Positions 7,792-16,694 of a DNA stretch of 64,000 bases are shown here, piece by piece. The stretch comes from Saccharothrix sp. NRRL B-16348 (GTDB lineage Bacteria > Actinomycetota > Actinomycetes > Mycobacteriales > Pseudonocardiaceae): NCBI RefSeq assembly GCF_001280085.1, contig NZ_LGED01000046.1, forward strand, positions 1 through 64,000. Reading direction: 5' to 3'. The position numbers and the translations under genes were made by a program. How positions within the stretch are numbered: the first letter of the stretch is position 1; each line of letters opens with the position of its first letter. The notes beneath the pieces were generated by a model. It did no database searches. It was not told where the DNA came from and saw only the letters and a list, made by a program, of their open reading frames with translations.

Positions 7792-8645
7792 CAGTCTCCT
7801 AGCGCGTCCCGTACTGCCCTGATGAGACCCACGGAGTCCTCCTCCGTGAGCGCCAGGCGCGCGGCGTCGTCCCAGACCGCCGACAACACCTCGGCCTCCT
7901 CATCTTCCACGGGGAGCATCCCGGTCAGGGCTTCCACATAGGCGGCCCGCGGCTCGTCCGACTGGTCGAAGTCCAGCAGGAACATGGCCCCGACCTGCGC
8001 GCCGTAAGCGCCGATCGCGTACGGCAGGACCTGGATCGTCACGTTCGGCCGTTCCGCGATCGCCACGAGGTGATCCAACTGCTCCCGCATCACGTCGGGG
8101 CCGCCGACCAGGCGACGAAGTGCGGCTTCGTCGATCAGGGCGTGGTACTCGATCGGGTTCTCCCTGGTCAGCGCCTCCTGCCGGTCCGAGCGCTCGGCGG
8201 CCGCCCGGGAGTCCCAGCTGTCGCCGATGATCTGCCGGTGGGTGGCCCGCGCGACCGCCTCCGCGTAACCGGCGGTCTGGAGCAGGCCGGGGATGAGAGC
8301 CGAGTCGAGGGTCCGCTCGCGCACCGCCTCCAGTTCGTCCATCCGAAGTCGCTTGTAGTTGGCCGGCAGGTCGCGGGCGTGCTCGATGGCGGACGGGTCG
8401 ACGTCGGCGACCTCCCAGAGCTGGAGCGCCCGCGTCTTCTCCTCCGGGGTCGCCCCGATGACGTCGAGCACCATCGACAGCGCGGGCCAACGCGCCAGGG
8501 CCTCGCCGGACAGCATCCGGGTGATCGTCGGGCGCGACACCCTGGAGAGCTTGACCACCTCGTCCACCTTGAGGCCGGACCTCTCCAGGATCGGCCGGAG
8601 GTGGCGTCCGAGCCTGCGCTTGCCGCGTGTGGAGCCGATTGCCAT
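7791..8645 (-). CDS. XRE-family helix-turn-helix regulator with DUF5753 domain
   Basis: The 284-residue regulator has an N-terminal HTH (LRPILERSGLKVDEVVKLSR, then VSRPTITRMLSGEALARWP, about residues 15-55) and a long C-terminal DUF5753 domain with the usual IPGLLQTAGYAEAVAR, EYHALIDEAALRR and ERPNVTIQVLPYAIGAY segments. This is the WhiJ-like class, normally paired with a DUF397 gene, as here. The ATG at 8645 lies 6 nt after TAGGGT, suggesting a leaderless message. It diverges from a small gene at 8742 through an 84-bp region containing a 13-bp palindrome, a plausible operator. The unit sits inside an otherwise conserved block, so it may be an acquired insertion. Confidence 0.9.
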   Translation of the reverse strand: MAIGSTRGKRRLGRHLRPILERSGLKVDEVVKLSRVSRPTITRMLSGEALARWPALSMVLDVIGATPEEKTRALQLWEVADVDPSAIEHARDLPANYKRLRMDELEAVRERTLDSALIPGLLQTAGYAEAVARATHRQIIGDSWDSRAAAERSDRQEALTRENPIEYHALIDEAALRRLVGGPDVMREQLDHLVAIAERPNVTIQVLPYAIGAYGAQVGAMFLLDFDQSDEPRAAYVEALTGMLPVEDEEAEVLSAVWDDAARLALTEEDSVGLIRAVRDALGD

Positions 8646-8651
8646 TCGATC

Positions 8652-8657
8652 ACCCTA
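8652..8657 (-). promoter_or_regulatory. -10 box TAGGGT, leaderless start at 8645
   Basis: TAGGGT on the minus strand ends 6 nt before the ATG of the XRE regulator; no ribosome site is present. Confidence 0.5.
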
Positions 8658-8727
8658 ACCACTGTCCGTAACGGTCGATCGCCCGAACTTCACTCGTTCG
8701 ATTTTGGAGCTTTGAGCAGTTCAAACC

Positions 8728-8740
8728 CTATGATTCATAG
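8728..8740 (+). promoter_or_regulatory. Palindromic operator candidate over a TATGAT -10 box
   Basis: CTATGATTCATAG is a perfect palindrome with 6-bp arms around one base. It contains the -10 box TATGAT (8729-8734), which lies 7 nt before the ATG at 8742. A protein bound here would block the promoter of the small divergent gene. The XRE regulator is the obvious candidate binder, which is inference. Confidence 0.5.
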
Positions 8741-8741
8741 C

Positions 8742-9008
8742 ATGGATGACAGGGAAGTGGTCGCGGAGGCGCCGAGGCTGTTCGCGATCGTCCAGGAGGA
8801 CGCCGGTGGCGGGTGGGTCGCGGCGTGGGGCCTGGACTTCGGGGACGGCTCGGTGGAGGTGATGGCCCCGGAGGGCGGTCCGGGCCTGCGGATCTCGACC
8901 ACGAGCGCGGAGCGGGCGCTCTGGTACTTCGCGATCGACAAGGCGGCGCGGGCGCGTCTGGTGTGGCTGGGGAGGGAGGTGGTGCGGGAGCACCAAAGCG
9001 TGACGTGA
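8742..9008 (+). CDS. Small unknown protein divergent from the XRE/DUF397 unit
   Basis: The 88-residue protein (MDDREVVAEAPRLFAIVQED at its start) has a mixed strand pattern, GGGWVAAWGLDFGDGSVEVM, and a helix ERALWYFAIDKAARARLVWL. I recognise no named family, although small proteins of this length often accompany XRE/DUF397 pairs. An ATG at 8730 is also in frame, but 8742 is preferred because TATGAT lies exactly 7 nt before it, a leaderless arrangement. The palindrome overlapping that box suggests repression by the divergent regulator. Confidence 0.65.
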   Translation: MDDREVVAEAPRLFAIVQEDAGGGWVAAWGLDFGDGSVEVMAPEGGPGLRISTTSAERALWYFAIDKAARARLVWLGREVVREHQSVT

Positions 9009-9027
9009 CTGCGCGATCACGCGGCGC

Positions 9028-9033
9028 TAGCGT
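9028..9033 (+). promoter_or_regulatory. -10 box TAGCGT, leaderless start at 9041
   Basis: TAGCGT ends 7 nt before the GTG at 9041. The same hexamer and spacing occur before 846 and 43977. Confidence 0.5.
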
Positions 9034-9040
9034 TGATCAC

Positions 9041-9292
9041 GTGGAAACGTGGCGGATCGTCGCCACCAGCGCGTTCCTGCTGGGCGGGCTGGTGATGATC
9101 CTCGTCGGGATGGCGCTGGCGCGGGATCGCAAGGGTTCCCGGCGGTCCGACGTGATGCGGGCGCTGCTGGTCGGGGCGGTGATCGTCGCGGTCGTCGCGG
9201 TGCTCATCGCGTACGTGCTGCCGTCGGTCCTGGCCTGGGGCGTCGTCGCGGCGACCGCCATCGCGGTGGTGTTCGTCACCATGTGGGACTGA
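9041..9292 (+). CDS. Small integral membrane protein, unknown function
   Basis: The 83-residue protein begins VETWRIVATSAFLLGGLVMI and has three hydrophobic segments: about residues 7-25, 41-60 and 62-80, separated by a basic loop (ARDRKGSRRSDV). No family is recognised. The GTG start follows a TAGCGT box by 7 nt. It precedes the ArsA-like pair by 55 bp on the same strand; because the ArsA gene has its own box, co-transcription is uncertain. Confidence 0.6.
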   Translation: METWRIVATSAFLLGGLVMILVGMALARDRKGSRRSDVMRALLVGAVIVAVVAVLIAYVLPSVLAWGVVAATAIAVVFVTMWD

Positions 9293-9335
9293 CCGTGGCC
9301 GGCGGCGTGGCCAGCGGTTCTCAGGGCGGCGCGCA

Positions 9336-9341
9336 TAGGCT
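9336..9341 (+). promoter_or_regulatory. -10 box TAGGCT, leaderless start at 9348
   Basis: TAGGCT ends 6 nt before the GTG of the first ArsA-like gene, with no ribosome site between them. Confidence 0.45.
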
Positions 9342-9347
9342 GATCTG

Positions 9348-10340
9348 GTGAACGGCTGGACCGACGAACTCGCCCGTGCGCGACTGCACGTGGTGACGGG
9401 CAAGGGCGGGACCGGCAAGACCACGGTCGCCGCCGCGCTCGCGCTGGCGCTGGCCACCGGCGGGCGACGCGTGCTGCTGGTGGAGGTGGAGAACCGGCAG
9501 GGCATCGCGCAGCTGTTCGACCGGGCGCCGCTGCCGTACTCCGAGGAGCGGATCGCGTCCGCGCCCGGTGGCGGCGAGGTGCGTGCGCTCGCGGTGGACC
9601 CCGAGGCGGCGTTGCTCGAGTACCTCGACATGTTCTACAACCTCGGCTTCGCCGGCCGGACGTTGAAGAAGATGGGCGCGATCGAGTTCGCCACCACGCT
9701 CGCGCCGGGTCTGCGGGACGTGCTGCTCACGGGCAAGGTCAAGGAGTGCGTGCGGCGAGCGGGCAAGACGGGGCGGCACGAGTACGACGCCGTCGTGCTC
9801 GACGCGCCGCCGACCGGTCGGGTGGTCCGGTTCCTGGACGTCACCAGGGCCATGGCCGACCTCGCCAAGGTCGGGCCGATCAAGGGCCAGAGCGACGGCG
9901 TGGTCAAGCTGCTGCACTCCGGTGACACGGCGGTGCACCTGGTGGCGCTGCTCGAGGAGATGCCGGTGCGGGAGACGTTGGACGCGGTGGCCGAGCTGGA
10001 CGCCGCGGACCTGCGGCCGGGCGCGGTGTTCGTGAACCGGGTCAGCCCACCGCGGCTGCCCGCGCGGTCGGTCGCGTCGGCCTCCGAGGGGCGGATCGAC
10101 GCCGGGCGGGTGCGCACCGGGCTGGAGGCGGCGGGCCTCGACGTCGACGGCGACGTGCTGCACGGGCTGGTCGAGCAGACCGTGGAGCACGCGTTGCGGG
10201 TCCGCATGGAGGAACGGGCGAAGGAGAAGCTGGCCGAGGCGGACCTGCCGACGCTGGAACTGCCGGAGGTGACCGACGGGGTGGACGTGGCCGCGCTCTA
10301 CGAGCTGGCCGAGGTGCTGGTCGGACGGGGTGTGCGGTGA
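9348..10340 (+). CDS. ArsA/GET3-family ATPase, first of a pair (Rv3679-like)
   Basis: The 330-residue protein carries the deviant Walker A motif [11 protein letters not shown] (about residues 18-28) with the signature Lys, and the switch/Walker B region [15 protein letters not shown]. This family (anion-transporting or tail-anchored-protein ATPases) works as a dimer that couples ATP hydrolysis to client handling. In M. tuberculosis the adjacent pair Rv3679/Rv3680 forms a heterodimeric BagA/BagB-type complex linked to glycerol and nitric-oxide tolerance; equivalence here rests on gene order. It overlaps the second ATPase gene by 4 bp (GTGA). Confidence 0.9.
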   Translation: MNGWTDELARARLHVVTGKGGTGKTTVAAALALALATGGRRVLLVEVENRQGIAQLFDRAPLPYSEERIASAPGGGEVRALAVDPEAALLEYLDMFYNLGFAGRTLKKMGAIEFATTLAPGLRDVLLTGKVKECVRRAGKTGRHEYDAVVLDAPPTGRVVRFLDVTRAMADLAKVGPIKGQSDGVVKLLHSGDTAVHLVALLEEMPVRETLDAVAELDAADLRPGAVFVNRVSPPRLPARSVASASEGRIDAGRVRTGLEAAGLDVDGDVLHGLVEQTVEHALRVRMEERAKEKLAEADLPTLELPEVTDGVDVAALYELAEVLVGRGVR

Positions 10341-11452
10341 ACCGGCTCGACGTGGACGCGTTGCTGGACGACCCGGCGACCCGGGTGCTGGTGTGCTGCG
10401 GGTCCGGTGGCGTCGGCAAGACGACCACGGCGGCGGCGCTGGCCGTGCGTGCCGCCGAACGCGGCAGGCGTGCCGTCGTGCTGACCATCGACCCGGCGCG
10501 CCGGTTGGCGCAGTCGCTCGGCCTCGGCGAGCTGGACAACCAGCCGCGGCGGGTCGAGGTGGACGGGGTCAAGGGCGAGCTGCACGCGATGATGCTCGAC
10601 ATGCGCCGCACGTTCGACGACATGGTGTGGCAGCACGCCGGTCGTGAGCGGGCCGAGCAGATCCTGGCGAACCCGTTCTACCAGACGATCTCCACGTCGT
10701 TCTCCGGCACGCAGGAGTACATGGCGATGGAGAAGTTGGGCCAACTGGTCGAACGCGACGAGTGGGACCTGGTCGTCGTGGACACGCCGCCGAGCCGGTC
10801 GGCGCTGGACTTCCTGGACGCGCCGCAGCGGCTGTCGACGGTGCTGGACGGCAAGCTGATCCGGATGCTGTCGGCGCCCGCCCGGGCGGGCGGGCGCGGC
10901 ATCCGCAAGATCGTGGGCGCGGGCTTCGGCCTGTTCACCAAAGCCGTGTCCACGATCGTGGGCGGCCAACTCCTGCACGACGCGTCGACGTTCGTGCAGG
11001 CGTTCGACAGCATGTTCGGTGGCTTCCGGCAACGCGCCCAGGCCACCTACGAGCTGCTGCGATCACCCGGAACCGGATTTCTGGTGGTCGCGGCGGCGGA
11101 ACCGGACGCGTTGCGGGAAGCCAGCTACTTCGTGGAGCGGTTGAGCGCGGAACGGATGCCGTTGACCGGCCTGGTCGCGAACCGGACGCACCCGGTGCTG
11201 GCCCCCTTGCCGGCACCAGGCGCGTTGGCGGCGGCGGACCGGCTCGAGCGCACTGGGGACGCTCCGCTGGCTGCCGCGGTGTTGCGGGTGCACGCGGATC
11301 GCGTGGCGGTCGCCGATCGGGAGAAGCGACTGCTCGCGCGGTTCACCCGTGCGCACCCCGGTGTTCCGCTGATCGGGGTACCCGCGCTGCCTACCGACGT
11401 GCACGACCTGGACGGCCTGCACGAGATCGGTCGGCGGTTGGCGGGCGAGTAG
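10337..11452 (+). CDS. ArsA/GET3-family ATPase, second of a pair (Rv3680-like)
   Basis: The 371-residue partner has Walker [18 protein letters not shown] (about residues 19-35), the conserved [15 protein letters not shown], and Walker [20 protein letters not shown]. It also has a hydrophobic middle ([19 protein letters not shown]) that may bind a client or membrane. The start overlaps the stop of the first ATPase, so a fixed-ratio heteromer is likely. Convergent with the WhiB gene 14 bp downstream. The anion-transport label given to this family in many databases is not supported by any adjacent permease. Confidence 0.9.
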   Translation: MNRLDVDALLDDPATRVLVCCGSGGVGKTTTAAALAVRAAERGRRAVVLTIDPARRLAQSLGLGELDNQPRRVEVDGVKGELHAMMLDMRRTFDDMVWQHAGRERAEQILANPFYQTISTSFSGTQEYMAMEKLGQLVERDEWDLVVVDTPPSRSALDFLDAPQRLSTVLDGKLIRMLSAPARAGGRGIRKIVGAGFGLFTKAVSTIVGGQLLHDASTFVQAFDSMFGGFRQRAQATYELLRSPGTGFLVVAAAEPDALREASYFVERLSAERMPLTGLVANRTHPVLAPLPAPGALAAADRLERTGDAPLAAAVLRVHADRVAVADREKRLLARFTRAHPGVPLIGVPALPTDVHDLDGLHEIGRRLAGE

Positions 11453-11466
11453 GGAAGCCCGGCCGG

Positions 11467-11763
11467 TCAGCCGACCGCGGACTCCTCGTGGTGCTCCTGA
11501 CGTGCTGTGTCGAGGAGCTCGTGCCATGAGGTGACGTCCGGGCGACGCCGCAGCAGCGCCCGCCGTTCACGCTCCGTCATACCGCCCCAGACACCGAACT
11601 CGATCCGGTTGTCCAGCGCCTCGGCAAGGCACTCGGTGCGCACCGGGCATCCCAGGCACACCAACTTCGCCTTGCGCTGCTCCGCTCCGCGGACGAAGAG
11701 CTGGTCCGGCTCTTCATCGCGGCACGAGGCCTTGATCCGCCAATCCCCCTGCACCTGCTGCAT
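11467..11763 (-). CDS. whiB4: WhiB-family iron-sulfur transcription factor (WhiB4-like)
   Basis: The 98-residue protein has the four cysteines for a [4Fe-4S] cluster: one in KASCRDEEPDQLFVRG, then CLGCPVRTEC (CxxCxxxxxC), at about 14, 36, 39 and 45, followed by the turn GVWGGMTERERRALLRR that contacts DNA or sigma factor. LFVRGAEQRKAK and the location between the ArsA pair and the PASTA PBP match mycobacterial whiB4, a redox sensor of antioxidant genes. The ATG at 11763 is preferred because GAGGTGGGGG precedes it; a GTG 9 bp upstream (11772) is also in frame. A catalase, Dps and Ohr lie 11-17 kb away; regulation of them by this protein is only a guess. Confidence 0.88.
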   Translation of the reverse strand: MQQVQGDWRIKASCRDEEPDQLFVRGAEQRKAKLVCLGCPVRTECLAEALDNRIEFGVWGGMTERERRALLRRRPDVTSWHELLDTARQEHHEESAVG

Positions 11764-11940
11764 ATCCCCCACCTCAGTTCACACAGTGCCCAGAGCTTCT
11801 AAATCCGCCACACCCCTGCCGCGGATGCCGTAGGCTCACCATCGAGTGGTCGTGCCGTCGGCTGCTGTCTTGGACAGTGACGGACTGTAGAGCCTTCCGG
11901 TTCCACCTCCAACCCTGGGTTGCCCACCTGTTACCTGTCT

Positions 11941-11956
11941 TGAGTACGAGTACTCA
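11941..11956. promoter_or_regulatory. Palindrome TGAGTAC-GA-GTACTCA between whiB and the PBP gene
   Basis: Two 7-bp arms around GA form a perfect inverted repeat in the 256-bp divergent region. It lies 64 bp before the PBP start and 178 bp before the whiB start. It is a candidate operator for one or both genes; no binding protein can be named. Confidence 0.35.
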
Positions 11957-12006
11957 TTCTGTGTAATCAACTGTGCGCGATCTCGATCACCTCTTCAGGT
12001 GCCGCG

Positions 12007-12012
12007 TACGCT
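12007..12012 (+). promoter_or_regulatory. -10 box TACGCT, leaderless start at 12020
   Basis: TACGCT ends 7 nt before the ATG of the penicillin-binding protein gene; no ribosome site is seen. Confidence 0.45.
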
Positions 12013-12019
12013 GACCTGC

Positions 12020-14491
12020 ATGCGAGCCAGGAACGGCGTGCTGAAGCTGCTCGGCCTGTGTCTGCTAGCCGGAGTGCTGCTGGCAGGCATGTTGTTCCCT
12101 GTCGTCGGCTCGCTGGGGATGGTGTCGAACGAAGCCAGCGACACCGTCGACAGCATCTCCGCCGACCTCGTCACCACCGACCCGCCGTTGATCTCCACGA
12201 TCACCGACAAGGACGGCGCGCCGATCGCGTACCTGTACGACCAGTACCGGATCCTCGTCCCGCCCGAGATGATCTCGCCGACGATGAAGGCCGCGCTCGT
12301 CTCGGTCGAGGACCGCCGGTTCTACGAGCACCAGGGCGTCGACTGGCGGGGCACGATCCGGGCCGGGCTGACGAACCAGTTCAGCGGCTCCGTCACGCAG
12401 GGTGCGTCCACGCTCACCCAGCAGTACGTGAAGAACTACCTCGTGCACGTCGTCGCGCGCAACAACCTCGTCGAGCAGCAGAAGGCGCAGGAGCAGACGG
12501 TCGCGCGCAAGGCGCGCGAGTGGCGCATCTCGTTGCAGCTCGAAAGCCAGATGGGCAAGGAGGAGATCCTCGCCCGGTACCTGAACGTGGTGCCGTTCGG
12601 CTCGACGATCTACGGCATCGCGGCGGCGTCGCAGGCGTACTTCAACACGACGGCGGACAAGCTGACCGTGCCGCAGGCGGCGATGCTCGCGGGCATGGTC
12701 AACAGCCCGTCCGCGCTGAACCCGGAGGTGTTCCCGGAGAAGGCGTTGGAGCGGCGCAACCAGGTGATCGACAAGATGGTCGAGAACGACAAGCTGTCGC
12801 GTGACGCCGCCGAGGCCGCGAAAGCCGAACCGCTCGGGTTGGCGACGCCGGTGCGAACGCCGCCCAGCGGGTGCGTCGGCGCCGGGCCGGAGCACGGGTT
12901 CTTCTGCTCATACGTGCTGAACTACTTGGCGCGCAACGGTTTCAGCCAGGAGCAGCTGAAGACCGGCGGCTACACGATCCGGACCACTTTGGACCGCACG
13001 ATCACCGATCACGCGAAGCGCGCGGCCGAGGGCCAGGTCGCGAAGTCGACCGACGGGATCGCGAACACGATGGCGGTCGTGCGGCCGGGCAAGGAGCGGC
13101 ACGAGGTCGTGGCACTGGTGGCGAACCGGGACTACGGGCTGAAGGCCGACCAGTTCCAGACCCAGTTCGACCTGCCGTCGGGAGTGGAGAACAAGTTCGG
13201 GGCGGGGTCGGTCTACAAGGTGTTCACAGCCGCGGCGGCGTTGGAGAAGGGCATGGGCATCGAGAACACGATGGCCACGCCGAACTCGTACGTGTCGCGG
13301 GTGTTCAAGGGCGGCGGCGACAAGTGCCCGCCCGCTCCGGAGCCGGCCACGCGGTGGTACTGCCTGGGCAACGCGTCGTCGTCGTACCCGCCGCAGATGT
13401 CGTTGCAGACGGCGTTGCAGACGTCGCCGAACACGGGGTTCGTGATCCTGGAAGAGCAGCTGGGCATGGACCCGGTGGTGGACATGGCGTCCCGGTTGGG
13501 GATGCGCGAGACGATGGCGACGAACATCGCGGGCGTGCGTCCGGACCCGAAGGCGAAGAGCAAGGAGCTGCGGGTCTCGCAGACCGAGTTCTACAAGTCG
13601 AACGGCGGCAACGCCTCGTTCACGTTGAGCCCGGCGCCGGTGAGCACGCTGGAACTGGCGAACGTCGCGGCGACGATCATGAGCGGCGGCGTGTGGTGCC
13701 CGCCGTCCCCGATCGGCCAGATCCTGGACCGCGACGGGCAGCCGGTGGCGGTCAACGAGGCGCCGTGCGAGCAGGTCGTCGCCGAGCCGCTGGCGAACGG
13801 CCTGGCCGTCGGCTTGTCGAAGGACGATCAAGGTGCCGGCACCGCCTCCGCCGCGGCCCGGCAGTTCAAGTGGACCCGGCCGATGCTGGGCAAGACGGGG
13901 ACGACGGAGGACTACAAGTCGGCCGCGTTCATCGGCGCGACCCCGGACTTCGCCGGCGCCGTGCAGACGTTCAACGACGGCGTCGAACCGCGCGGCATCT
14001 GCGTGAACGCCGGCCCTCCCCGCTTGTGCGGCAAGGGTGACATCTACGGCGGCACCGTGCCCGCGCGCACGTGGTTCGACACGATGACGAAAGTCCACGA
14101 TGGACTCCCGGTGCGCGGCATGCCGGCCGTCGAGGAGCGCTACCTCAAGGGCGGCAGCGAGATCCGCATCCCCGACGTCGTCGGCCGGAACGTCAACGAC
14201 GCCACCCGCATCCTCGAACAGGCCGGCTACAAGGTCTCCGCGCAGAACCGCAACTCCGAGCAGCCAAAGGGCCAAGTAGTCGGCCAAACCCCGCGCGGCA
14301 GCGCCCTGAAGGGCACCGTCGTCACCCTCCTGGTCTCCACGGGCTACGTCCCCCCACCGCAGGCGACCGACCCACCACCGACCACCGAATCCCCCAACCC
14401 GGGCCAAGGCCAACCGGGCCGCCCAGGCGACCCGGGCCGCCCCACGGGCCCACCCGAAATCACCATTCCCACCGACCCACCCCGCCGCTGA
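12020..14491 (+). CDS. ponA2: Class A penicillin-binding protein with PASTA domain (PonA2-like)
   Basis: The 823-residue bifunctional peptidoglycan synthase has an N-terminal membrane anchor (LKLLGLCLLAGVLLAGMLF), a GT51 transglycosylase domain with catalytic Glu97 in VEDRRFYEHQGVDWRG and GASTLTQQYVKN, and a transpeptidase domain with Ser397 in SVYK, SPN at 469-471 and KTG at 625-627. One PASTA domain (about 715-775, IRIPDVVGRNVNDATRILEQ) is followed by a Pro/Thr/Gly-rich tail. It polymerises and crosslinks cell-wall glycan outside the membrane; PASTA domains bind muropeptides. Order after WhiB4 matches mycobacterial ponA2. The ATG at 12020 follows TACGCT by 7 nt. Confidence 0.95.
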   Translation: MRARNGVLKLLGLCLLAGVLLAGMLFPVVGSLGMVSNEASDTVDSISADLVTTDPPLISTITDKDGAPIAYLYDQYRILVPPEMISPTMKAALVSVEDRRFYEHQGVDWRGTIRAGLTNQFSGSVTQGASTLTQQYVKNYLVHVVARNNLVEQQKAQEQTVARKAREWRISLQLESQMGKEEILARYLNVVPFGSTIYGIAAASQAYFNTTADKLTVPQAAMLAGMVNSPSALNPEVFPEKALERRNQVIDKMVENDKLSRDAAEAAKAEPLGLATPVRTPPSGCVGAGPEHGFFCSYVLNYLARNGFSQEQLKTGGYTIRTTLDRTITDHAKRAAEGQVAKSTDGIANTMAVVRPGKERHEVVALVANRDYGLKADQFQTQFDLPSGVENKFGAGSVYKVFTAAAALEKGMGIENTMATPNSYVSRVFKGGGDKCPPAPEPATRWYCLGNASSSYPPQMSLQTALQTSPNTGFVILEEQLGMDPVVDMASRLGMRETMATNIAGVRPDPKAKSKELRVSQTEFYKSNGGNASFTLSPAPVSTLELANVAATIMSGGVWCPPSPIGQILDRDGQPVAVNEAPCEQVVAEPLANGLAVGLSKDDQGAGTASAAARQFKWTRPMLGKTGTTEDYKSAAFIGATPDFAGAVQTFNDGVEPRGICVNAGPPRLCGKGDIYGGTVPARTWFDTMTKVHDGLPVRGMPAVEERYLKGGSEIRIPDVVGRNVNDATRILEQAGYKVSAQNRNSEQPKGQVVGQTPRGSALKGTVVTLLVSTGYVPPPQATDPPPTTESPNPGQGQPGRPGDPGRPTGPPEITIPTDPPRR

Positions 14492-14876
14492 CACCTACCC
14501 CACGGGCCGGCCCTGGGTGCGGCGCACCAACCCCCGCCTCGCCCTGTCGCCGCCGTGCCCTGCGCACGGCTCGGCCTCGGCTCGGACGGCCCGGAGTTCT
14601 CACCGACTCCGGGGCCTGGCGACCGATGGCCGGGTGGCGGCTGGATGGCTGGGGTCGGGGCGGCTGGACGGTCGGGGGGTGGTTTCGGCGGTTCCGCTGG
14701 TTTTCAACCGAGGTACGAGAACAGTGTTTCCGTACATTTTCGGGCGATGATCACCCAATCGTGTACGTCCTGACCGGCCCCGGCCGGCACGCCGTGAATG
14801 GCGGCAGGATTCGAACCTACGGAGGTTTCGTCCGCAAGATCGCCCGAACTCACGCGATTCCGCGCTCGGAACGCCC
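14492..14876. other. Gene-free region containing a tRNA T-arm-like remnant
   Basis: No reading frame here has support. On the minus strand, 14804-14820 reads as a T-arm (stem GTAGG, loop TTCGAAT, stem CCTGC), and a 5-bp stem with a 7-base loop lies directly before it (GCGGA/TCCGT). A whole tRNA cannot be folded: the acceptor partner, U33 and D-arm are missing. It may be the 3-prime remnant of a tRNA gene left by an old integration, or chance. The rest is GC-rich spacer. Confidence 0.35.
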
Positions 14877-15344
14877 TCAGGCCAGCTTGGCCTTGACCGC
14901 AGCGGCTACTCGGCCGCCGTCCGCACGACCCGCCACCTGGGCGTTGACGGCCTTCATGACCTGGCCCATCTGGCGCTGGCCGGGCCGTTCGCCGAGCTGC
15001 TCCGTCACTTGGGCGATCGCCGCGTCGACCAGGGTCGCCAGTTCGGCGTCGTCCAGCTGCGCCGGCAGGTAGGCCTCCAGCACCTTGGACTCGGCCTGCT
15101 CGAGCTCGGCCTGCTCGGTCCGCCCCGCGCCGGCGAACGCCTCCGCCGCTTCCTTGCGCTTCTTCACCTCGCGGGTGATGACCTTCAGGACCTCGTCGTC
15201 GCTCAGCTCACGAGCGCTCTTGCCGGAGACCTCTTCGGTGGTCAGGGCGGCCAACGTCATCCGCAGCGCGCCCGCCCGGACCGTCTCCCGCCCCCTGATC
15301 GCCGCCGTCAGATCCGCCTGCAACCGCGCCTTCAGCTCCGCCAT
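14877..15344 (-). CDS. GatB/YqeY domain protein
   Basis: The 155-residue protein is a stand-alone YqeY: helical N-terminal half (MAELKARLQADLTAAIRGRE, LRMTLAALTTEEV, DDEVLKVITREVKKRKEAAE) and the C-terminal three-helix unit ending in GQVMKAVNAQVAGRADGGRV, which resembles the tail of the GatB amidotransferase subunit. Its role is unsettled; an interaction with aminoacyl-tRNA is suspected from the GatB homology. It diverges from the metallophosphoesterase gene by 64 bp. Length is normal for the family. Confidence 0.93.
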   Translation of the reverse strand: MAELKARLQADLTAAIRGRETVRAGALRMTLAALTTEEVSGKSARELSDDEVLKVITREVKKRKEAAEAFAGAGRTEQAELEQAESKVLEAYLPAQLDDAELATLVDAAIAQVTEQLGERPGQRQMGQVMKAVNAQVAGRADGGRVAAAVKAKLA

Positions 15345-15395
15345 GAGCCGGAACGGTACCGGGAAGCCCGTCTCACCCCGAATCGGTTAACCCCC

Positions 15396-15401
15396 TACCC
15401 T
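15396..15401 (+). promoter_or_regulatory. -10 box TACCCT, leaderless start at 15409
   Basis: TACCCT ends 7 nt before the GTG of the metallophosphoesterase gene. Confidence 0.45.
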
Positions 15402-15408
15402 CGACTAC

Positions 15409-16368
15409 GTGAACACGCTCGGCCGAACGCTCCTCGCCACGACCGCCCTGGGCACCGCCACGCTCGCTTACGCGGCGGGCATCGAGCGCAGGAGGTGGAC
15501 GTTGCGCGAAGCGACGGTGCCGGTGCTCGCGCCCGGCTCGTCGCCGCTGCGGGTGCTGCACCTCTCCGACCTCCACATGATGCCGGGCCAGAAGTCCAAG
15601 CAGCGGTGGGTCGCGGCGTTGGACGAGCTGGAGCCGGACCTCGTCGTGAACACCGGGGACAACCTGGCGCACAAGCAGGCCGTGCCCGCCGTCGTGCGCG
15701 CGCTGGGTCCGCTGCTGAACCGTCCCGGCGTGTTCGTGTTCGGCAGCAACGACTACTACGCGCCCCGCCCGAAGAACCCGGCCCGCTACCTGATGCCGTC
15801 GGCGAAGACGCGGCGCGTGCACGGCATCCCCCTGCCGTGGAAGGACCTGCGCGCCGCGATGGTCGAGCGCGGCTGGCTGGACCTGACCCACGCGCGCCGC
15901 CGGTTCGAGGTGAACGGCCTGGAGGTGTTCGCCGCGGGCCTGGACGACCCGCACCTCAAGCGTGACCGGTTCGAGGAGATCAGCGGCCAGGTGCCGGACG
16001 TGCCGCTGCGCCTCGGCGTGACGCACTCCCCCGAGCCGCGCGTGCTGGACCCGTTCGCCGCCGAGGGCTACGACCTGGTGCTGGCGGGCCACACGCACGG
16101 CGGCCAGCTGCGCATCCCGGGCTACGGCGCGATCGTGACGAACTGCGAACTGGACCGCTCGCGTGCCCGTGGCGTCTCGCGGTGGGGCTCGCACATGTGG
16201 CTGAACGTGTCCGCCGGCCTCGGCACGTCGCCGTACGCGCCGGTGCGCTTCGCGTGCCCACCGGAGGCGAGCCTGTTGACCTTGGTGCCGCGGCCTGTCG
16301 ACGCAGGTCAGGACGTGTCCGACGCGAAAAGGGATACCCGGTTCGGAGTGGGTGGGAACGTCAGGTAG
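15409..16368 (+). CDS. Membrane-anchored metallophosphoesterase (Rv3683-like)
   Basis: The 319-residue protein has an N-terminal hydrophobic signal-anchor ([17 protein letters not shown]), then the calcineurin-type metal sites: [11 protein letters not shown] (DxH), VNTGDNLAH (GDN), [12 protein letters not shown] (a GSND variant of GNH[D/E]), GVTHSPEP and [12 protein letters not shown]. Such enzymes cleave phosphomonoesters or diesters, and the YkuE-like subgroup acts at the cell envelope. Its place after the PASTA PBP and before tRNA-Pro is conserved in mycobacteria. The C-terminal 25 residues are polar and divergent. Confidence 0.92.
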   Translation: MNTLGRTLLATTALGTATLAYAAGIERRRWTLREATVPVLAPGSSPLRVLHLSDLHMMPGQKSKQRWVAALDELEPDLVVNTGDNLAHKQAVPAVVRALGPLLNRPGVFVFGSNDYYAPRPKNPARYLMPSAKTRRVHGIPLPWKDLRAAMVERGWLDLTHARRRFEVNGLEVFAAGLDDPHLKRDRFEEISGQVPDVPLRLGVTHSPEPRVLDPFAAEGYDLVLAGHTHGGQLRIPGYGAIVTNCELDRSRARGVSRWGSHMWLNVSAGLGTSPYAPVRFACPPEASLLTLVPRPVDAGQDVSDAKRDTRFGVGGNVR

Positions 16369-16392
16369 AGTTCCCCTCGTTCGATCCCAAGC

Positions 16393-16467
<75 letters not shown>

Positions 16468-16473
16468 GCAGGT

Positions 16474-16504
16474 CAGGCCCACAGAGACTTTCTCTGTGGG
16501 CCTG
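16474..16504 (+). terminator. Hairpin terminator after tRNA-Pro
   Basis: A perfect 14-bp stem (CAGGCCCACAGAGA with its complement) closes a 3-nt loop and begins 8 nt after the tRNA; the downstream bases are CTTGGTCTTGG, moderately T-rich. Confidence 0.75.
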
Positions 16505-16694
16505 CTTGGTCTTGGCCGTCGACAACGAGGCACCGCAGCGGCTCTCACCGCCCGTCACGCCACAGTGATGTCCGACACATCCTTCATCGTGCATCGCACG
16601 GTCCGCGCCCCAGTCGCGCTGCGTGGCTCGATCCTGGTCTCCCGGCGAAGGAGCTTCCCTGGGACATCGGTCCTCCTTGCCCAGACACGATCGG

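Noticed and set aside
12871..14040. Long Arg/Gly-rich plus-strand frame within the PBP gene
   Set aside because: It is a shifted frame of the PBP gene with typical GC-biased amino-acid content.
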